Positions 1-9,174 are shown, numbered from the stretch's first letter. The stretch is DNA of 64,000 bases from Pseudoflavonifractor sp050943825 (GCF_050943825.1 NZ_JBMNPX010000008.1:1-64000), one strand, 5' to 3'. Numbers and translations: made by a program. The notes: generated from the letters alone by a model not told the origin.

Positions 1-298
1 TATAGGAGCCTCCTTCGGTACAAGATGTCAGAAAAAACCAAACCGGTTTTTTTCAATAATAAAGAGCGGAGCAAAGCCCCACTCTCACCATACTACCTCT
101 ACTATCATACGCAGTATACCACGGAACAGGCTCCATTGCAAGGGCTTTCCATGTTTTTTCACCGGGTACGGACGGGTAAAAATGGACGAAAAGGAGGGCG
201 GAATCGGGAAATGCAGCCCAGCTGCAACTTTTTTTCACCTTGATGCGATATCATCACAGGGAAAATGAACGGCGGAGGCCTCGCCAGTGTTTTCCGCG
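1..298. other. Intergenic start of window, no supported gene
   Basis: Short open frames exist on both strands (25-243 + and 53-238 -), but neither has a convincing ribosome binding site, a domain or plausible composition. The stretch holds only the hairpin at 32-53 and, at its right edge, the promoter of the MoxR operon. The gene to the left lies outside the window. Confidence 0.6.
32..53. terminator. A/T-flanked hairpin, probable terminator
   Basis: AAAAAACC at 32-39 pairs with GGTTTTTT at 45-52, giving a short stem with an A-tract on one side and a T-tract on the other. It could terminate transcription in either direction and presumably serves a gene left of the window. Confidence 0.5.
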
Positions 299-327
299 TT
301 GACATAAATAGAAAATATCCCTAAAAT
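299..327 (+). promoter_or_regulatory. Sigma-70-type promoter of the MoxR operon
   Basis: TTGACA at 299-304 and TAAAAT at 322-327 are separated by exactly 17 bp. The first start codon of the operon follows at 381. Confidence 0.75.
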
Positions 328-380
328 AATGTCTAAAGGTGCTGTTCCATATAGCCAAAAGGAAATGAGGAGAAGAAGGT

Positions 381-1295
381 ATGAACCAGGCAGTACAAAT
401 TTTGCAGGAAGTGAAAAAAGCGGTGGTGGGCAAGGACGAGGTGCTGGCCCGTGCCCTGCTGGCCATCCTGGCCCGGGGGCATATTCTGCTGGAGGATATC
501 CCCGGCGTGGGCAAGACCACCATGGCCCTGGCCTTCTCCCGGGCGCTGTCCCTGGACTACAACCGGGTGCAGTTTACCCCCGACGTCATGCCCTCCGACA
601 TCACCGGCTTCTCATTATATAATAAGGAGACTGGGAAGATGGAGTACCAGCCCGGCGCGGCGCTGTGCAATCTGTTCCTGGCCGACGAGCTCAACCGTGC
701 CACCAGCCGCACCCAGTCCGCTCTGCTGGAGGCCATGGAGGAGGGGCAGGTGACGGTGGACGGCGTGTCCCACCCGGTGCCCCGGCCCTTTGTTGTCATC
801 GCCACCCAGAACCCGGCTGGCGCCGCAGGCACCCAGTTGCTGCCCGACTCCCAGATGGACCGTTTTATGGTGCGCCTGTCCATGGGCTACCCGGCCCCTG
901 AGGCGGAGAAGGAGATGCTCCGCCGTAAGCAGGGGGGCAATCCCCTGGAGCGGGTAGAGCGGGTGGTGGACCACGGCGGTCTGCTGGACCTCCAGCGGCA
1001 GGTGGACGCCGTACATCTCTCCGAACAGGTGCTGGACTACGTGGTGGCCCTGGTGGGCGCCACCCGGGTTCACCCCATGATTGAGCAGGGGGCCAGCCCC
1101 CGGGCCTCCCTTGCCTTGGCCGCCATGGCCAAGGCAGCAGCCTTTGTCCAGAACCGGGACTACGTGCTGCCCGAGGACGTGTCCCTGGTGTTCAAGGACA
1201 CCGTGGCCCACCGGCTCATCCTCTCGCCCAGAGCGGGGGAGAACGATCCGCTGGAGGATGTGCTGCGGGCGGTGGCGCCGCCCAGGGTGCAGTAA
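381..1295 (+). CDS. MoxR family AAA+ ATPase
   Basis: A 304-residue AAA+ ATPase of the MoxR family, thought to act as a chaperone-like ATPase on VWA or DUF58 partner proteins. The Walker A motif GVGKTT lies at residues 42-47. A Walker B/ELNRA segment (ADELNRA) lies near residue 100, followed by the family's RTQSALLEAM helix and the ATQNP sensor motif. Length matches the family. The ATG is preceded by an AGGAGAAGAAGG stretch. The stop codon overlaps the start of the DUF58 gene, and the next gene is a transglutaminase, the classic MoxR-DUF58-transglutaminase operon. That context suggests a role in assembling or activating a cell-surface complex. The exact substrate is unknown. Confidence 0.93.
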   Translation: MNQAVQILQEVKKAVVGKDEVLARALLAILARGHILLEDIPGVGKTTMALAFSRALSLDYNRVQFTPDVMPSDITGFSLYNKETGKMEYQPGAALCNLFLADELNRATSRTQSALLEAMEEGQVTVDGVSHPVPRPFVVIATQNPAGAAGTQLLPDSQMDRFMVRLSMGYPAPEAEKEMLRRKQGGNPLERVERVVDHGGLLDLQRQVDAVHLSEQVLDYVVALVGATRVHPMIEQGASPRASLALAAMAKAAAFVQNRDYVLPEDVSLVFKDTVAHRLILSPRAGENDPLEDVLRAVAPPRVQ

Positions 1296-2308
1296 TGGCC
1301 CGGTGCCGGATTGGGTACCTGCTGGCGCTGGGGGCGGCGGTACTCTTTTTCATCTGCTTTAACGGGTATTTCTCTTTTTATGTCCTGGTGCTGGCCCTGG
1401 TATTCCCCATCTTCTCCCTGCTGGTGAGCCTGCCGGGCATGCTGGGGTGTACCGTAGAGCTGGCCCTGACTGCCAGAGCAGTGCGCCGGAATGAGACGGC
1501 GGCGGCCCAGATTACTGTTGCAAGCCGCAGCCGCCTGCCGGTGGGGCGGCTGAGCGTGGAGCTGCGGTGGGACAACGCCATGAACGGACAGTCCGGCCGT
1601 ATCCGTATGGGGCTGTCCGGAGCGTCCCTGGGGGCAGTGCGGCGGGAGAGCCTGCCCACTGGCCACTGCGGCATGGTCCGCTGCCGGGCGGCGCGGGTGC
1701 GGGTGTGCGATCTGCTGGGCCTGTTCGCCCTTCGGCGGCCCCTACCTCCTGCGGCTGAGCTGGCAGTGCTCCCTCTGGAGCTGCCCCCAGAGCCGGTACC
1801 GGCCCTGCTGGGGGCGGAGAAAAACCCGGTTCTGCGTCCCCGGCCCGGCGGAGGCCCCGGTGAGGACTACGACCTGCGGCCCTACCGGGCGGGAGACCCC
1901 CTGCGCTCGGTGCACTGGAAGCTCTCCACCAAGGTGGATTCCCTGGTGGTGCGGGAGACTCTGGAGCCCCGAAAGACCATCATCATCCTCAGCTTCGACC
2001 ATTTCGGTACGCCGGATGAGCTGGACCGGATACAGGACCGGCTGGACGCGGTGTCCCGGGCCCTCATCGAGCGGGAGCGGCCCCACGCCGTCCGCTGGCT
2101 GGAGGAGGGGAGCGGACGGGTCAGAGAGGAGAAAGTGTCCAGCCTGACCGAGCTGCGGACCTGCCAGTGGGAGATTTTCTCCACGCCGGCTCCTGAGCGG
2201 GCCGGAGGGGCTCCGGCGGGCGGCCTGGATGGAACCGCCGGTGACAGCCTGGTCCGCCGGCTCCACATCACGGCGGAGGACGACAGGGAAGGGGAGGGAG
2301 ACCGATGA
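1295..2308 (+). CDS. DUF58 domain-containing membrane protein
   Basis: A 337-residue protein with an N-terminal hydrophobic hairpin (about residues 5-45) and a C-terminal DUF58 region. The family signature, here YDLRPYRAGDPLRSVHWK, lies near residue 190. DUF58 proteins are VWA-like and normally partner MoxR ATPases. The start codon overlaps the MoxR stop by one base, and its own stop overlaps the next start (ATGA), so the three genes are translationally coupled. The function of the family is not firmly established. A surface or envelope-maturation role together with the downstream transglutaminase is inference from context. Confidence 0.9.
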   Translation: MARCRIGYLLALGAAVLFFICFNGYFSFYVLVLALVFPIFSLLVSLPGMLGCTVELALTARAVRRNETAAAQITVASRSRLPVGRLSVELRWDNAMNGQSGRIRMGLSGASLGAVRRESLPTGHCGMVRCRAARVRVCDLLGLFALRRPLPPAAELAVLPLELPPEPVPALLGAEKNPVLRPRPGGGPGEDYDLRPYRAGDPLRSVHWKLSTKVDSLVVRETLEPRKTIIILSFDHFGTPDELDRIQDRLDAVSRALIERERPHAVRWLEEGSGRVREEKVSSLTELRTCQWEIFSTPAPERAGGAPAGGLDGTAGDSLVRRLHITAEDDREGEGDR

Positions 2309-4602
2309 AGGAAAATCTCACCCCAATCCGCCGTACTGCGGTGCTGCTGTCCGACTGCCTCATGCTCTTCCTGGGCCTGTACGGCACGGTGTTCTGTCTC
2401 ATTACGGCATTCCAACTGCTGGTGGAGTACCGGACCATCACCGTCACCTGTCTAGTGTGCGCCATCTTCTTTACGGCAGTGTTTGCCCTGCCCTGGCGCT
2501 GGGCCAGAGGCGCACTCTATCCGGGCTGCGCCGTGGCGGTGGCGGTGACGGCCTGGCGCTGGCTGGATCTGCTGGAGCTGGGCGGCCTGGTGCTGGCCAG
2601 GCAGGTGGTGAATACCTTTGCCTGGGCCGTGGGCAGCAGTGTGACTCTGGATATCACCGATCTGACCGGCACCACCACGCTGTGGAGCGAGGCGGCGGCT
2701 ATTACCGCCCTGTTCCTGCTGCTGACGGTGGTCCTGGCCTTCTGGATCGGATGGCTGTGGCAGCGGATGAGGTCCTTCTGGCTCACCTTCTGGGGCACCT
2801 TCCCGCTGCTGGTGCTGCCGCTGGCGGTGACGGTGACGCCCGGCTGGGTTCCTCTGCTGATGCTGCTCCTGTTCTGGGGCGTCGGTCTGCTGGTGCGGCA
2901 GGCCAACAAGCGGGATCTGCCGGGCAGCGCCAAGACCGTGCTTATGGTACTGCCGCTGTGCGCGCTGCTGCTGGCGGGGCTGGGGGCATTGCTGCCCCGG
3001 GAGGACTACGAGCAGTCCGGCTGGGCGGAGGAGGCCCGGCTGGAGATCATCGACCGTCTGGCGGCAGCCGGGCGGGGCGTGACCAACGCGGGTGCGGATC
3101 TGGGTCTGGCATCCGGCTCCGACCAGATCGACCTGAGCCAGGCCGGACCCCTGGACTTTGACGGCGGCACTGCCCTCCGGGTCCGCAGCGGTACCACGGG
3201 ACATATCTATCTGCGAGGCTTCTCCTCCGCTGTCTATACCGGCGGCGGCTGGGAGCAGCTGTCCGACGAGGTGTACCGGCAGATGCGGGAGGGCTGGGAG
3301 ATCCTTCTGCCAGGCATCGGCGAGGTCTATGACGAGGAGATGAGCGGGGAGCCCTTCATGGTGGAGGGCATTGGGGAGTACCAGCCCATCAACTTCCCCG
3401 CCATGGCCGATATGAGCGGCAGCGCCACCCGCATTGAGGTGGAGAATGTTGGAGCGGCCGACCGCTTTGTGTACACACCCTATCAGCTGAGCACCACCCC
3501 GGAGCGGATGAGCGGCGCGGAGTTTGTGGGGGAGGCCTATCTGGCCCGGGGCACCGGCGTGTGGACCCATATCCTCTACGCCCGTGAGACGGCCAGCCCC
3601 CTCAGAGCACGGCTCACAGGCGATGCCGCCCAGGCAGAGGAGAACTACCGGTATTTCGTCTATACGAACTACCTCCAGATTCCCGATGAACTGAGCCAGG
3701 AGATCGCTGAGCTGGTGCAGAGTATGCAGGCATGGGATGGTCAGACAACCGCTGTGGAGGTGGGGACGCCCTATAACCTGACGGTAGCCCGTTATGTGGG
3801 GTTCTATCTGGCGTCCGTCGCGGTCTACGACCCGGATACCCCCGCCCCTCCGGAGGGGACGGACTTTGTCACCCACTTCCTGGACCAGGGCAGAGGCTAC
3901 TGCATGCACTTTGCCACCACCGCCACCCTGATGCTGCGGAGCATGGGCATTCCCGCACGGTATGTGTCCGGCTATGTGGCGGACACGGTGGCAGGGGAGT
4001 GGGTGGACGTGCCCGACTACAATGCCCACGCCTGGGTAGAGGTGTATCTGGAGGGATACGGCTGGCAGCCGGTGGAGGTAACACCGGGCTATGACGGTAC
4101 CTTTGCCTGGGAGCGGGAGCCGGAGGACACTCCGGAGCCCACCGAGACGCCCGAGCCTACCCCCACCCCCACTCCCACGCACAGTCAGGCGCCCCGGCCC
4201 ACGCAGGAGGCAGAGACGCCTGAGGTAGGGGAGAAGATGGAGCTGAGTCCCCGGCTGTGGCTGCTGGCCATCCCTGCCGGTCTGGCGCTGACGGCGGGAG
4301 GGCTGGTGCTCCGACGCCGCCTGGCGGCCCGGAAGAGGGCGCGGAGGTTCGGACAGCCTGACGCCAACCGGGCGGTGATTGAGATGTACCTCTACATTGA
4401 AAAGATAAACGCCCATACAGGCGGGACCATGGACCAGACTCTGGAGTCCCTGGCCAAGAAGGCGGCCTTCAGCGCCCACGTGCTGACGGAAGAGGAACGG
4501 GAGACGGCCCGCGCCCTGACGGATCGGATCGCCGGTGAGGCGGACCGGAGCCGCAGCAGACCGGGACGGCTGGCCTTCCGCTATATTCTGGCGCTCTATT
4601 GA
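2305..4602 (+). CDS. Membrane-anchored transglutaminase-like protein (DUF3488/DUF4129 type)
   Basis: A 765-residue protein. About six N-terminal transmembrane segments (residues 10-230) precede an extracellular region with a transglutaminase-like core. The catalytic Cys lies at about 533 (RGYCMHF) and His at about 575 (NAHAW). The usual third residue falls in a VEVTPG segment near 590, where Glu or the following Asp could serve. A Thr/Pro/Glu-rich linker (about 611-645, TPEPT-like repeats) leads to one more transmembrane helix and a DUF4129-like tail. It forms an operon with the MoxR and DUF58 genes. Such proteins are thought to act as proteases, transamidases or peptidoglycan-associated factors outside the membrane, but the substrate is unknown. 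Confidence 0.9.
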   Translation: MKENLTPIRRTAVLLSDCLMLFLGLYGTVFCLITAFQLLVEYRTITVTCLVCAIFFTAVFALPWRWARGALYPGCAVAVAVTAWRWLDLLELGGLVLARQVVNTFAWAVGSSVTLDITDLTGTTTLWSEAAAITALFLLLTVVLAFWIGWLWQRMRSFWLTFWGTFPLLVLPLAVTVTPGWVPLLMLLLFWGVGLLVRQANKRDLPGSAKTVLMVLPLCALLLAGLGALLPREDYEQSGWAEEARLEIIDRLAAAGRGVTNAGADLGLASGSDQIDLSQAGPLDFDGGTALRVRSGTTGHIYLRGFSSAVYTGGGWEQLSDEVYRQMREGWEILLPGIGEVYDEEMSGEPFMVEGIGEYQPINFPAMADMSGSATRIEVENVGAADRFVYTPYQLSTTPERMSGAEFVGEAYLARGTGVWTHILYARETASPLRARLTGDAAQAEENYRYFVYTNYLQIPDELSQEIAELVQSMQAWDGQTTAVEVGTPYNLTVARYVGFYLASVAVYDPDTPAPPEGTDFVTHFLDQGRGYCMHFATTATLMLRSMGIPARYVSGYVADTVAGEWVDVPDYNAHAWVEVYLEGYGWQPVEVTPGYDGTFAWEREPEDTPEPTETPEPTPTPTPTHSQAPRPTQEAETPEVGEKMELSPRLWLLAIPAGLALTAGGLVLRRRLAARKRARRFGQPDANRAVIEMYLYIEKINAHTGGTMDQTLESLAKKAAFSAHVLTEEERETARALTDRIAGEADRSRSRPGRLAFRYILALY

Positions 4603-4603
4603 G

Positions 4604-4645
4604 AAAAATCTCCGCCGGACACCTCAGTGTCCGGCGGAGATTTTT
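4604..4645. terminator. Terminator between transglutaminase gene and sepF
   Basis: A long perfect stem (AAAAATCTCCGCCGGACAC and its complement, four-base loop) begins 2 bp after the transglutaminase stop and is flanked by A and T runs. It can terminate the operon on the plus strand and sepF on the minus strand. Confidence 0.9.
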
Positions 4646-4652
4646 GTTGTAT

Positions 4653-5075
4653 TCAGAAGCCCTGGGCGTCCTCGAAGTCCAAGTCATCCGGGTCGCGGCC
4701 GTCCACAACATCCAGCAGGTCAATCCCTGCCGGGATGAGGAGATAGGCACTGTATCCAATCTGGACAATATGGCCATCCCTGCCGTAGGCTGCGCCGCTG
4801 AGGAAATCCACAATGCGCCGGGCCGCCTCCCGGGAGGCGCTCTCCAGATTGACCGCCACCACATAACCGTCAATCAGGCTGTCGGCAATTTTGCCCGCGT
4901 CCACATACTTGCCGGGGCTGAGCACCATGATCTTGCCGGCCGCGGTATCATCCGCCGGGGAAAAGCCCTGGCTCCGGCCCGGCCTGTTTACCGGCGGGTC
5001 CTTCTCCACAGCGCCGTCCGGCGCGTCCCAGTACTCGCCCAGAATACGCTCCCGCATTCTGCTCCAGATTCCCAT
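4653..5075 (-). CDS. sepF: Cell division protein SepF
   Basis: A 140-residue protein that ties FtsZ filaments to the membrane at the division site. The N-terminus MGIWSRMRERIL resembles the SepF amphipathic membrane anchor. A disordered Pro/Ser linker then leads to the conserved SepF core, with a VLSPGKYVDAG-type strand, a VVAVNLE segment, the RRIVDFLSGAAYG helix and a C-terminal YLLIPAGID strand. I start at the ATG preceded by GGGGAGGG (about 6 bp away) rather than the upstream in-frame ATG codons, which lack a site and would add a non-conserved leader. The gene stands alone with its own promoter rather than in a ylm cluster. Confidence 0.93.
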   Translation of the reverse strand: MGIWSRMRERILGEYWDAPDGAVEKDPPVNRPGRSQGFSPADDTAAGKIMVLSPGKYVDAGKIADSLIDGYVVAVNLESASREAARRIVDFLSGAAYGRDGHIVQIGYSAYLLIPAGIDLLDVVDGRDPDDLDFEDAQGF

Positions 5076-5108
5076 GCTTTTCCCTCCCCGCTGATTTTTG
5101 TATTTCAT

Positions 5109-5137
5109 ATTATAGCGCAAGTCTACCGGCTTTACAA
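5109..5137 (-). promoter_or_regulatory. Promoter of sepF
   Basis: On the minus strand TTGTAA (5137-5132) and TATAAT (5114-5109) are separated by 17 bp. The sepF start is about 34 bp downstream. Confidence 0.75.
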
Positions 5138-5214
5138 GCTAGTTTTTCCCCCAGTACGGCGTATTTTGACTGTTTTGCGGGAAATTCCGAAAATAAGGCC
5201 TGATTTTCGCTGTC

Positions 5215-5254
5215 AGAAAGATCCGCCGTCCCCGGTATCCGAGGACGGCGGATC
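5215..5254 (-). terminator. Terminator of the GH3 gene
   Basis: A 12-bp perfect stem (GATCCGCCGTCC and its complement) lies 36 bp past the GH3 stop and is followed on the minus strand by TTTCT. It separates the GH3 gene from sepF. Confidence 0.85.
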
Positions 5255-5289
5255 TTATGCACTGGGCGGGCGGGTCAGACGCCGGAAGT

Positions 5290-8175
5290 CTATCCCTCCG
5301 CCTTTTTCTTCCGCAGATAGGCTGCAATCACCAGCCCCTCCAGGGCGGCCAGCACCACAGCGGCGGCGATGTCGATTCCGATGGTCACCTTGACCCAGTC
5401 CTGCATCCCGGTCTGGGAAATGTATGTCTCATACTTCCAGCTGCTCACCACGGTATACATGATGTTCTTACAGGCTGTGCGCATGTACTGCACCGTGCTG
5501 GCGCTGGGGTTGTCGGCGTCGTGAGGCATATTGGGTCCGGCGCCGTAGGTGGACAGCATGGCGTCCATACCGTTGGCCAGGGCGGCGTCGGCGTTCATGA
5601 AGCCGTGGCCGTTGTCCCGGAAGTAGTCCGACTCCACCATACCCCGGAAGCCCCACTCGTCCCGCAGCACGGTATTCAGCAGTGCGCTGGACTCTCCGGT
5701 CCAGGTGGTGCCCAGGAAGTTCCAGGATACCATGACCGCCTTTGCGCCGAACTCCTTGACGCAGATTTCAAAGGGCCTGAGGTAGTTCTCGCGGATGGAC
5801 TGTTCGTTGGCCCAGATGCAGACCATTTTATAGTTGCCGTCGTAGAGGGCGAAGTGCTTGATATAGGCGTAGACGCCCATATCAGCGGCGCCGGCCACGG
5901 CGTTGCCCGCCATGTAACCGGAGAGGACGCCGTCCTCGGAGTAGTACTCATAGTTCCGGCCGCCGAAGGCATAGCGGTGCAGGTTCATGCCGGGGGCATA
6001 CCAGCCCGCCACGTCCAGCTCACGGGCCATTTTGCCCATGATGCGGCCGTATTCCCGGGCCAGGTCCTGGCTCCATGTACAGGCGATGACCGTGGAAGCC
6101 GGGAAGCCCAGGGAGCCCGCGCCGGAGAAATTGTTGTTGATGGCGGCGGGGCCGTCTGCATCGTTGGTCTGTACCTTGCCCACCGACGCCACCGCAGGGG
6201 TCTGGTAGCCGCACATGGAGGTGAGGTCCAGCATGTCCCGGACCGTCAGCTGGTCCAGCAGATCCTCCCATCTGGGGTCATCATAGTCCGCGCCCCGGAG
6301 CTGGGCCAGGGTCAGCACGTTCTGCGCACCGGTGACGGGCATCTGGTCATCAGGGTCGATGTATTTGTCGTAGTCAAAGTTGACGTTGAGCTCATAGGTG
6401 TCGATCTGCTCCTGGGACATGGAGAGACTGGCGGGAGCCGCGGTGGCCTGGGCGTAATTGGCGAAGCGGTCCGCGCGGGAGAGATAGGTCACGCTGCCGC
6501 GGACATCGTCAAACTGGTTGACCGCAGCCGTCTGATCAGATTGGCGGGGATTGTCCTGGTCGTAGACCACGGTGGAATCCACAGTACAGGCCGCGCTGTC
6601 CAGAACGGTGTGGGAGTCGGAACGGATGCTGATCTCGTAGGTTCCCTGCTCCAGCACATAGGCCCCGGCGCTGCGGTCATCATAGGAGGCCATCTCCTCC
6701 AGCGGGAAGGCCACCGTCATGGTCTGGGAGGCGCCCGGCTCCAGCAGGTCTGTCTTGCAGAAGCGGATCAGGTTGACGGTGGATTTTTCAATGCCGCCCT
6801 CGGTGTAGGGCGGGTTGTAATATACCCCTACCACATCCTTGCCCGGAGCATCGCCGGTGTTGGTGACAGTGATATCTACGGTGACCGTCTCTCCGTCCGA
6901 CGCCAGCTCCATACTCCTGTCAAAGGTGGTGTAGCTCAGGCCATAGCCGAAGGGATACTGGACCACAGCGTCGTAGTCGAAGCCGGGCATGCCGATGTCA
7001 TAGGCGGTCTCATAGAACTTGTAGCCCACATAGATGCCCTCGGTGTAATTGACAAAGGAAGGGGAGTATTTCTGGGGCTTGCCGCTGTTCATGCCGTCCA
7101 CCGCCATGTGGGTCATATTGTCGTAGTCTGTTTTTGCGCCGTTGTTCCACCAGGGGGCCTGTGTCATGTCGTACAGAAAGGTATCCGCCAGATGGCCGGA
7201 GGGGTTGACGGCGCCGCTGAGAATATCGCCCACAGCGTTGAAACCCACGTTGCCGGCGGCTGCACACCACAGCACACCCTTGATCTGCTCATATTCCTCC
7301 ACAAAGCCAAGCTCAAAGGGATTGGCACCGTTGTAGAGCACGATGACGTTGTCAAAGTTGCTGCACACCAGCTCCACCATGTCCCGCTCACTCCGGGACA
7401 GCTGGAGGTAGTGCTCACCGGGGGCAAAGTCGTCGTACTGGTCAGAGTTGTTGTCGTAGCCCACCTGGCTCACGTCCATGGGCAGGTCGTTGTGGCCTTC
7501 GCTGGCGCCCCGGGCCAGGACAATAACCGCTACATCGGAGAAGGCTCTGGCGTTTTCCATCAGCTCGTCGGGGTAGGTGTCCGCAGGGGGCTCGGGCAGG
7601 CTCCAGCTCTGCTTTTCAATGGACATCTCACCCCGGCTGGGAGTATAGGCAGTGTAAAACGCCTCCAGTTCCTCGTTAACGGAGAAACCGGCGGCCTCCA
7701 GGCCCTCCTTCAGGCTGACGGTGTCGTACAGGGCGTTGATGCCGCCGGAACCGCCGCCGCTGTACAGCGGGTCCACGGACGCCCAGCCGAACAGGTTCAG
7801 CTTGTCCACGCCGGAGAGGGGCAGCAGTCCGTCGTTCTTCAGCAGAACAAAGCCCTCTCCCGCCACCTGCTCCATAATCTCCGCGGCCTCCGCCGTGGTC
7901 TCAGGGCTGACCTGGGCCGTGGGGGTGAACGCCAGGCTGATCAGGTTATGCATGGGACCCAGACAGATGAGGTTGGCGATAATCGCCCCGGACAGGACCA
8001 TGGCGATGATCGCACTCCAACGGATCAGAAATCTGCCCGGTTTGCTTACCCGTCTGGTCACAGCCATGGAGATGATGACAACCACACCTGCGGCCATGAG
8101 GACGCCCAGCGCGATCAGATAGTTCCGGCAGGTATTCAGAACGCCGATAACGTCTTCCATATTGATGTTGAGCAT
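5290..8175 (-). CDS. Glycoside hydrolase family 3 protein, membrane-anchored, domain-swapped
   Basis: A 961-residue GH3 enzyme, probably a beta-glucosidase or related beta-glycosidase. The domain order is inverted. Two N-terminal transmembrane segments (about 15-75) come first, then the GH3 C-terminal-type domain (GFVLLKNDGLLPL near residue 115, PFGYGLSYTTF near 410) and a fibronectin-III-like domain (about 430-530). The TIM-barrel-type domain comes last (about 600-900). The likely nucleophile is Asp about 850 in the VESDYF motif, and an Arg/Lys-rich C-terminal transmembrane helix follows. The catalytic domains therefore probably face outward. The start follows GAAGGAGG. It is monocistronic and divergent from a TetR gene, the likely regulator. 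The substrate cannot be read from sequence. Confidence 0.92.
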   Translation of the reverse strand: MLNINMEDVIGVLNTCRNYLIALGVLMAAGVVVIISMAVTRRVSKPGRFLIRWSAIIAMVLSGAIIANLICLGPMHNLISLAFTPTAQVSPETTAEAAEIMEQVAGEGFVLLKNDGLLPLSGVDKLNLFGWASVDPLYSGGGSGGINALYDTVSLKEGLEAAGFSVNEELEAFYTAYTPSRGEMSIEKQSWSLPEPPADTYPDELMENARAFSDVAVIVLARGASEGHNDLPMDVSQVGYDNNSDQYDDFAPGEHYLQLSRSERDMVELVCSNFDNVIVLYNGANPFELGFVEEYEQIKGVLWCAAAGNVGFNAVGDILSGAVNPSGHLADTFLYDMTQAPWWNNGAKTDYDNMTHMAVDGMNSGKPQKYSPSFVNYTEGIYVGYKFYETAYDIGMPGFDYDAVVQYPFGYGLSYTTFDRSMELASDGETVTVDITVTNTGDAPGKDVVGVYYNPPYTEGGIEKSTVNLIRFCKTDLLEPGASQTMTVAFPLEEMASYDDRSAGAYVLEQGTYEISIRSDSHTVLDSAACTVDSTVVYDQDNPRQSDQTAAVNQFDDVRGSVTYLSRADRFANYAQATAAPASLSMSQEQIDTYELNVNFDYDKYIDPDDQMPVTGAQNVLTLAQLRGADYDDPRWEDLLDQLTVRDMLDLTSMCGYQTPAVASVGKVQTNDADGPAAINNNFSGAGSLGFPASTVIACTWSQDLAREYGRIMGKMARELDVAGWYAPGMNLHRYAFGGRNYEYYSEDGVLSGYMAGNAVAGAADMGVYAYIKHFALYDGNYKMVCIWANEQSIRENYLRPFEICVKEFGAKAVMVSWNFLGTTWTGESSALLNTVLRDEWGFRGMVESDYFRDNGHGFMNADAALANGMDAMLSTYGAGPNMPHDADNPSASTVQYMRTACKNIMYTVVSSWKYETYISQTGMQDWVKVTIGIDIAAAVVLAALEGLVIAAYLRKKKAEG

Positions 8176-8248
8176 CGTATTTCCTCCTTCACATGTTCCC
8201 GGCGGATGGGGGCACTTGAGCTTTGCACAGAGAGACACATTTTCTGAC

Positions 8249-8291
8249 AGTATAAATTTTTCTTGACTACCTGTCTGGAAAAAACTATACT
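8249..8291. promoter_or_regulatory. Divergent overlapping promoters, GH3 and TetR genes
   Basis: The plus-strand promoter is TTGACT (8263-8268), 17 bp, TATACT (8286-8291). The minus-strand -10 TATACT lies at 8254-8249, with a weak CAGACA -35 17 bp upstream. The two promoters overlap and contain GACAG/CTGTC inverted arms, so a regulator bound here would control both directions. The TetR assignment is inference. Confidence 0.65.
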
Positions 8292-8404
8292 ACGTGCAGG
8301 GGCACGGAGCAACGACACTTTAGAGAAAAGAAGCCGTTTTTTGACACATTTTTAAAAGTGTATAGAACTTTTTCAGGCAATACCTTGGAAAGGAAGTGCA
8401 GCAT

Positions 8405-9043
8405 ATGCCGGCTCAATCCACCCCGGCGAGAAAGACTGACCGCCGGACCATTTACACCAGAAACACCGTAAAGGACGCGCTGCTGGAGCTGCTGGAGCAG
8501 CAGCCCTTTGAGAAGATCACCGTGGCAGCGCTCTGCCGTCAGGCTGAAATCACCCGGGCCACCTTTTATCTCCATTTTCAGGATATCAACGCGGTGCTGG
8601 ATGAGCTGCTGGACGAGGCGCTGATGGTAGCCAGGGCAGCCTCCAGGGATATGAGCATTGAGGCCCGGATGGAGCAGCTGGAGGACATTGCCCGCAGCGG
8701 CGATACTGCGCGGCTGCGGGAGAACGAGCGCCTTCTGGGGCCCTGCCAGCGGGTGGCGGACGATCCAAAATACCGGGCCATCTTTCAGGATGCCACCCTG
8801 TCCAACTATGTTATCCACCGGATCTACACCATGGAGCGGGACCAGATGGTGCCCTATCTTGTCCGTCAATGCCATCTGAGCCATGATGAGGCGGATAAGC
8901 TGTTCATGCTCATTGTCTACGGCTTGTTTTATGTCAATCGCTCTCTGAAGTGGAACAAGGATGAAAATTGGTATCAGATGCAGATGACAGTCAACCGCTT
9001 TACATTCGGCGGCTACGAGGCGCTGAGACGGGGAAAGAGCTGA
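8405..9043 (+). CDS. TetR family transcriptional regulator
   Basis: A 212-residue one-component regulator. The N-terminal TetR helix-turn-helix (about residues 18-65) contains KITVAALCRQAEITRATFYLHF, a variant of the standard motif. An all-helical ligand-binding domain follows. I chose the ATG at 8405, placed 8 bp after AAGGAAG. A GTG 9 bp upstream in frame falls inside that site. The gene is divergent from the GH3 gene and is likely to control it and itself. The ligand is unknown. A hairpin terminator follows. Confidence 0.88.
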   Translation: MPAQSTPARKTDRRTIYTRNTVKDALLELLEQQPFEKITVAALCRQAEITRATFYLHFQDINAVLDELLDEALMVARAASRDMSIEARMEQLEDIARSGDTARLRENERLLGPCQRVADDPKYRAIFQDATLSNYVIHRIYTMERDQMVPYLVRQCHLSHDEADKLFMLIVYGLFYVNRSLKWNKDENWYQMQMTVNRFTFGGYEALRRGKS

Positions 9044-9056
9044 GAAAAGATGATAG

Positions 9057-9096
9057 CACCGCCCGGAGCGGAGAAAATCCAGCACTCCGGGCGGTG
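9057..9096 (+). terminator. Terminator hairpin after the TetR gene
   Basis: A 12-bp stem (CACCGCCCGGAG and its complement) lies 14 bp past the TetR stop, with only a weak T tail. A second hairpin follows at 9141. Confidence 0.7.
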
Positions 9097-9140
9097 TTAT
9101 GTTGTCATAAAGCGGAAATACATGAATGGATAATATGGAA

Positions 9141-9174
9141 AAAGCGGCAGGTTCCATCTGGAACCTGCCGCTTT
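9141..9174. terminator. Second hairpin downstream of the TetR gene
   Basis: AAAGCGGCAGGTTCC at 9141-9155 pairs perfectly with 9160-9174 around a four-base loop. The A- and T-rich ends suit bidirectional termination. No gene lies in 9044-9300. Confidence 0.7.

Noticed and set aside
25..243. Open frames of 61-72 codons at the left end
   Set aside because: No ribosome site or domain, and they cross a terminator-like hairpin.
4120..4210. Repeat-like CCCACC/GAGCCC stretch in the transglutaminase gene
   Set aside because: It only encodes a Thr/Pro/Glu linker. There is no DNA repeat array or CRISPR structure.
5257..8247. 996-codon plus-strand frame opposite the GH3 gene
   Set aside because: Antisense shadow of a recognised enzyme. 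No ribosome site, and composition is typical of reversed codons.
8341..8366. Second TTGACA-led promoter just before the TetR gene
   Set aside because: Only 14 bp separate TTGACA from TATAGA. The 17-bp promoter at 8263-8291 is far better.
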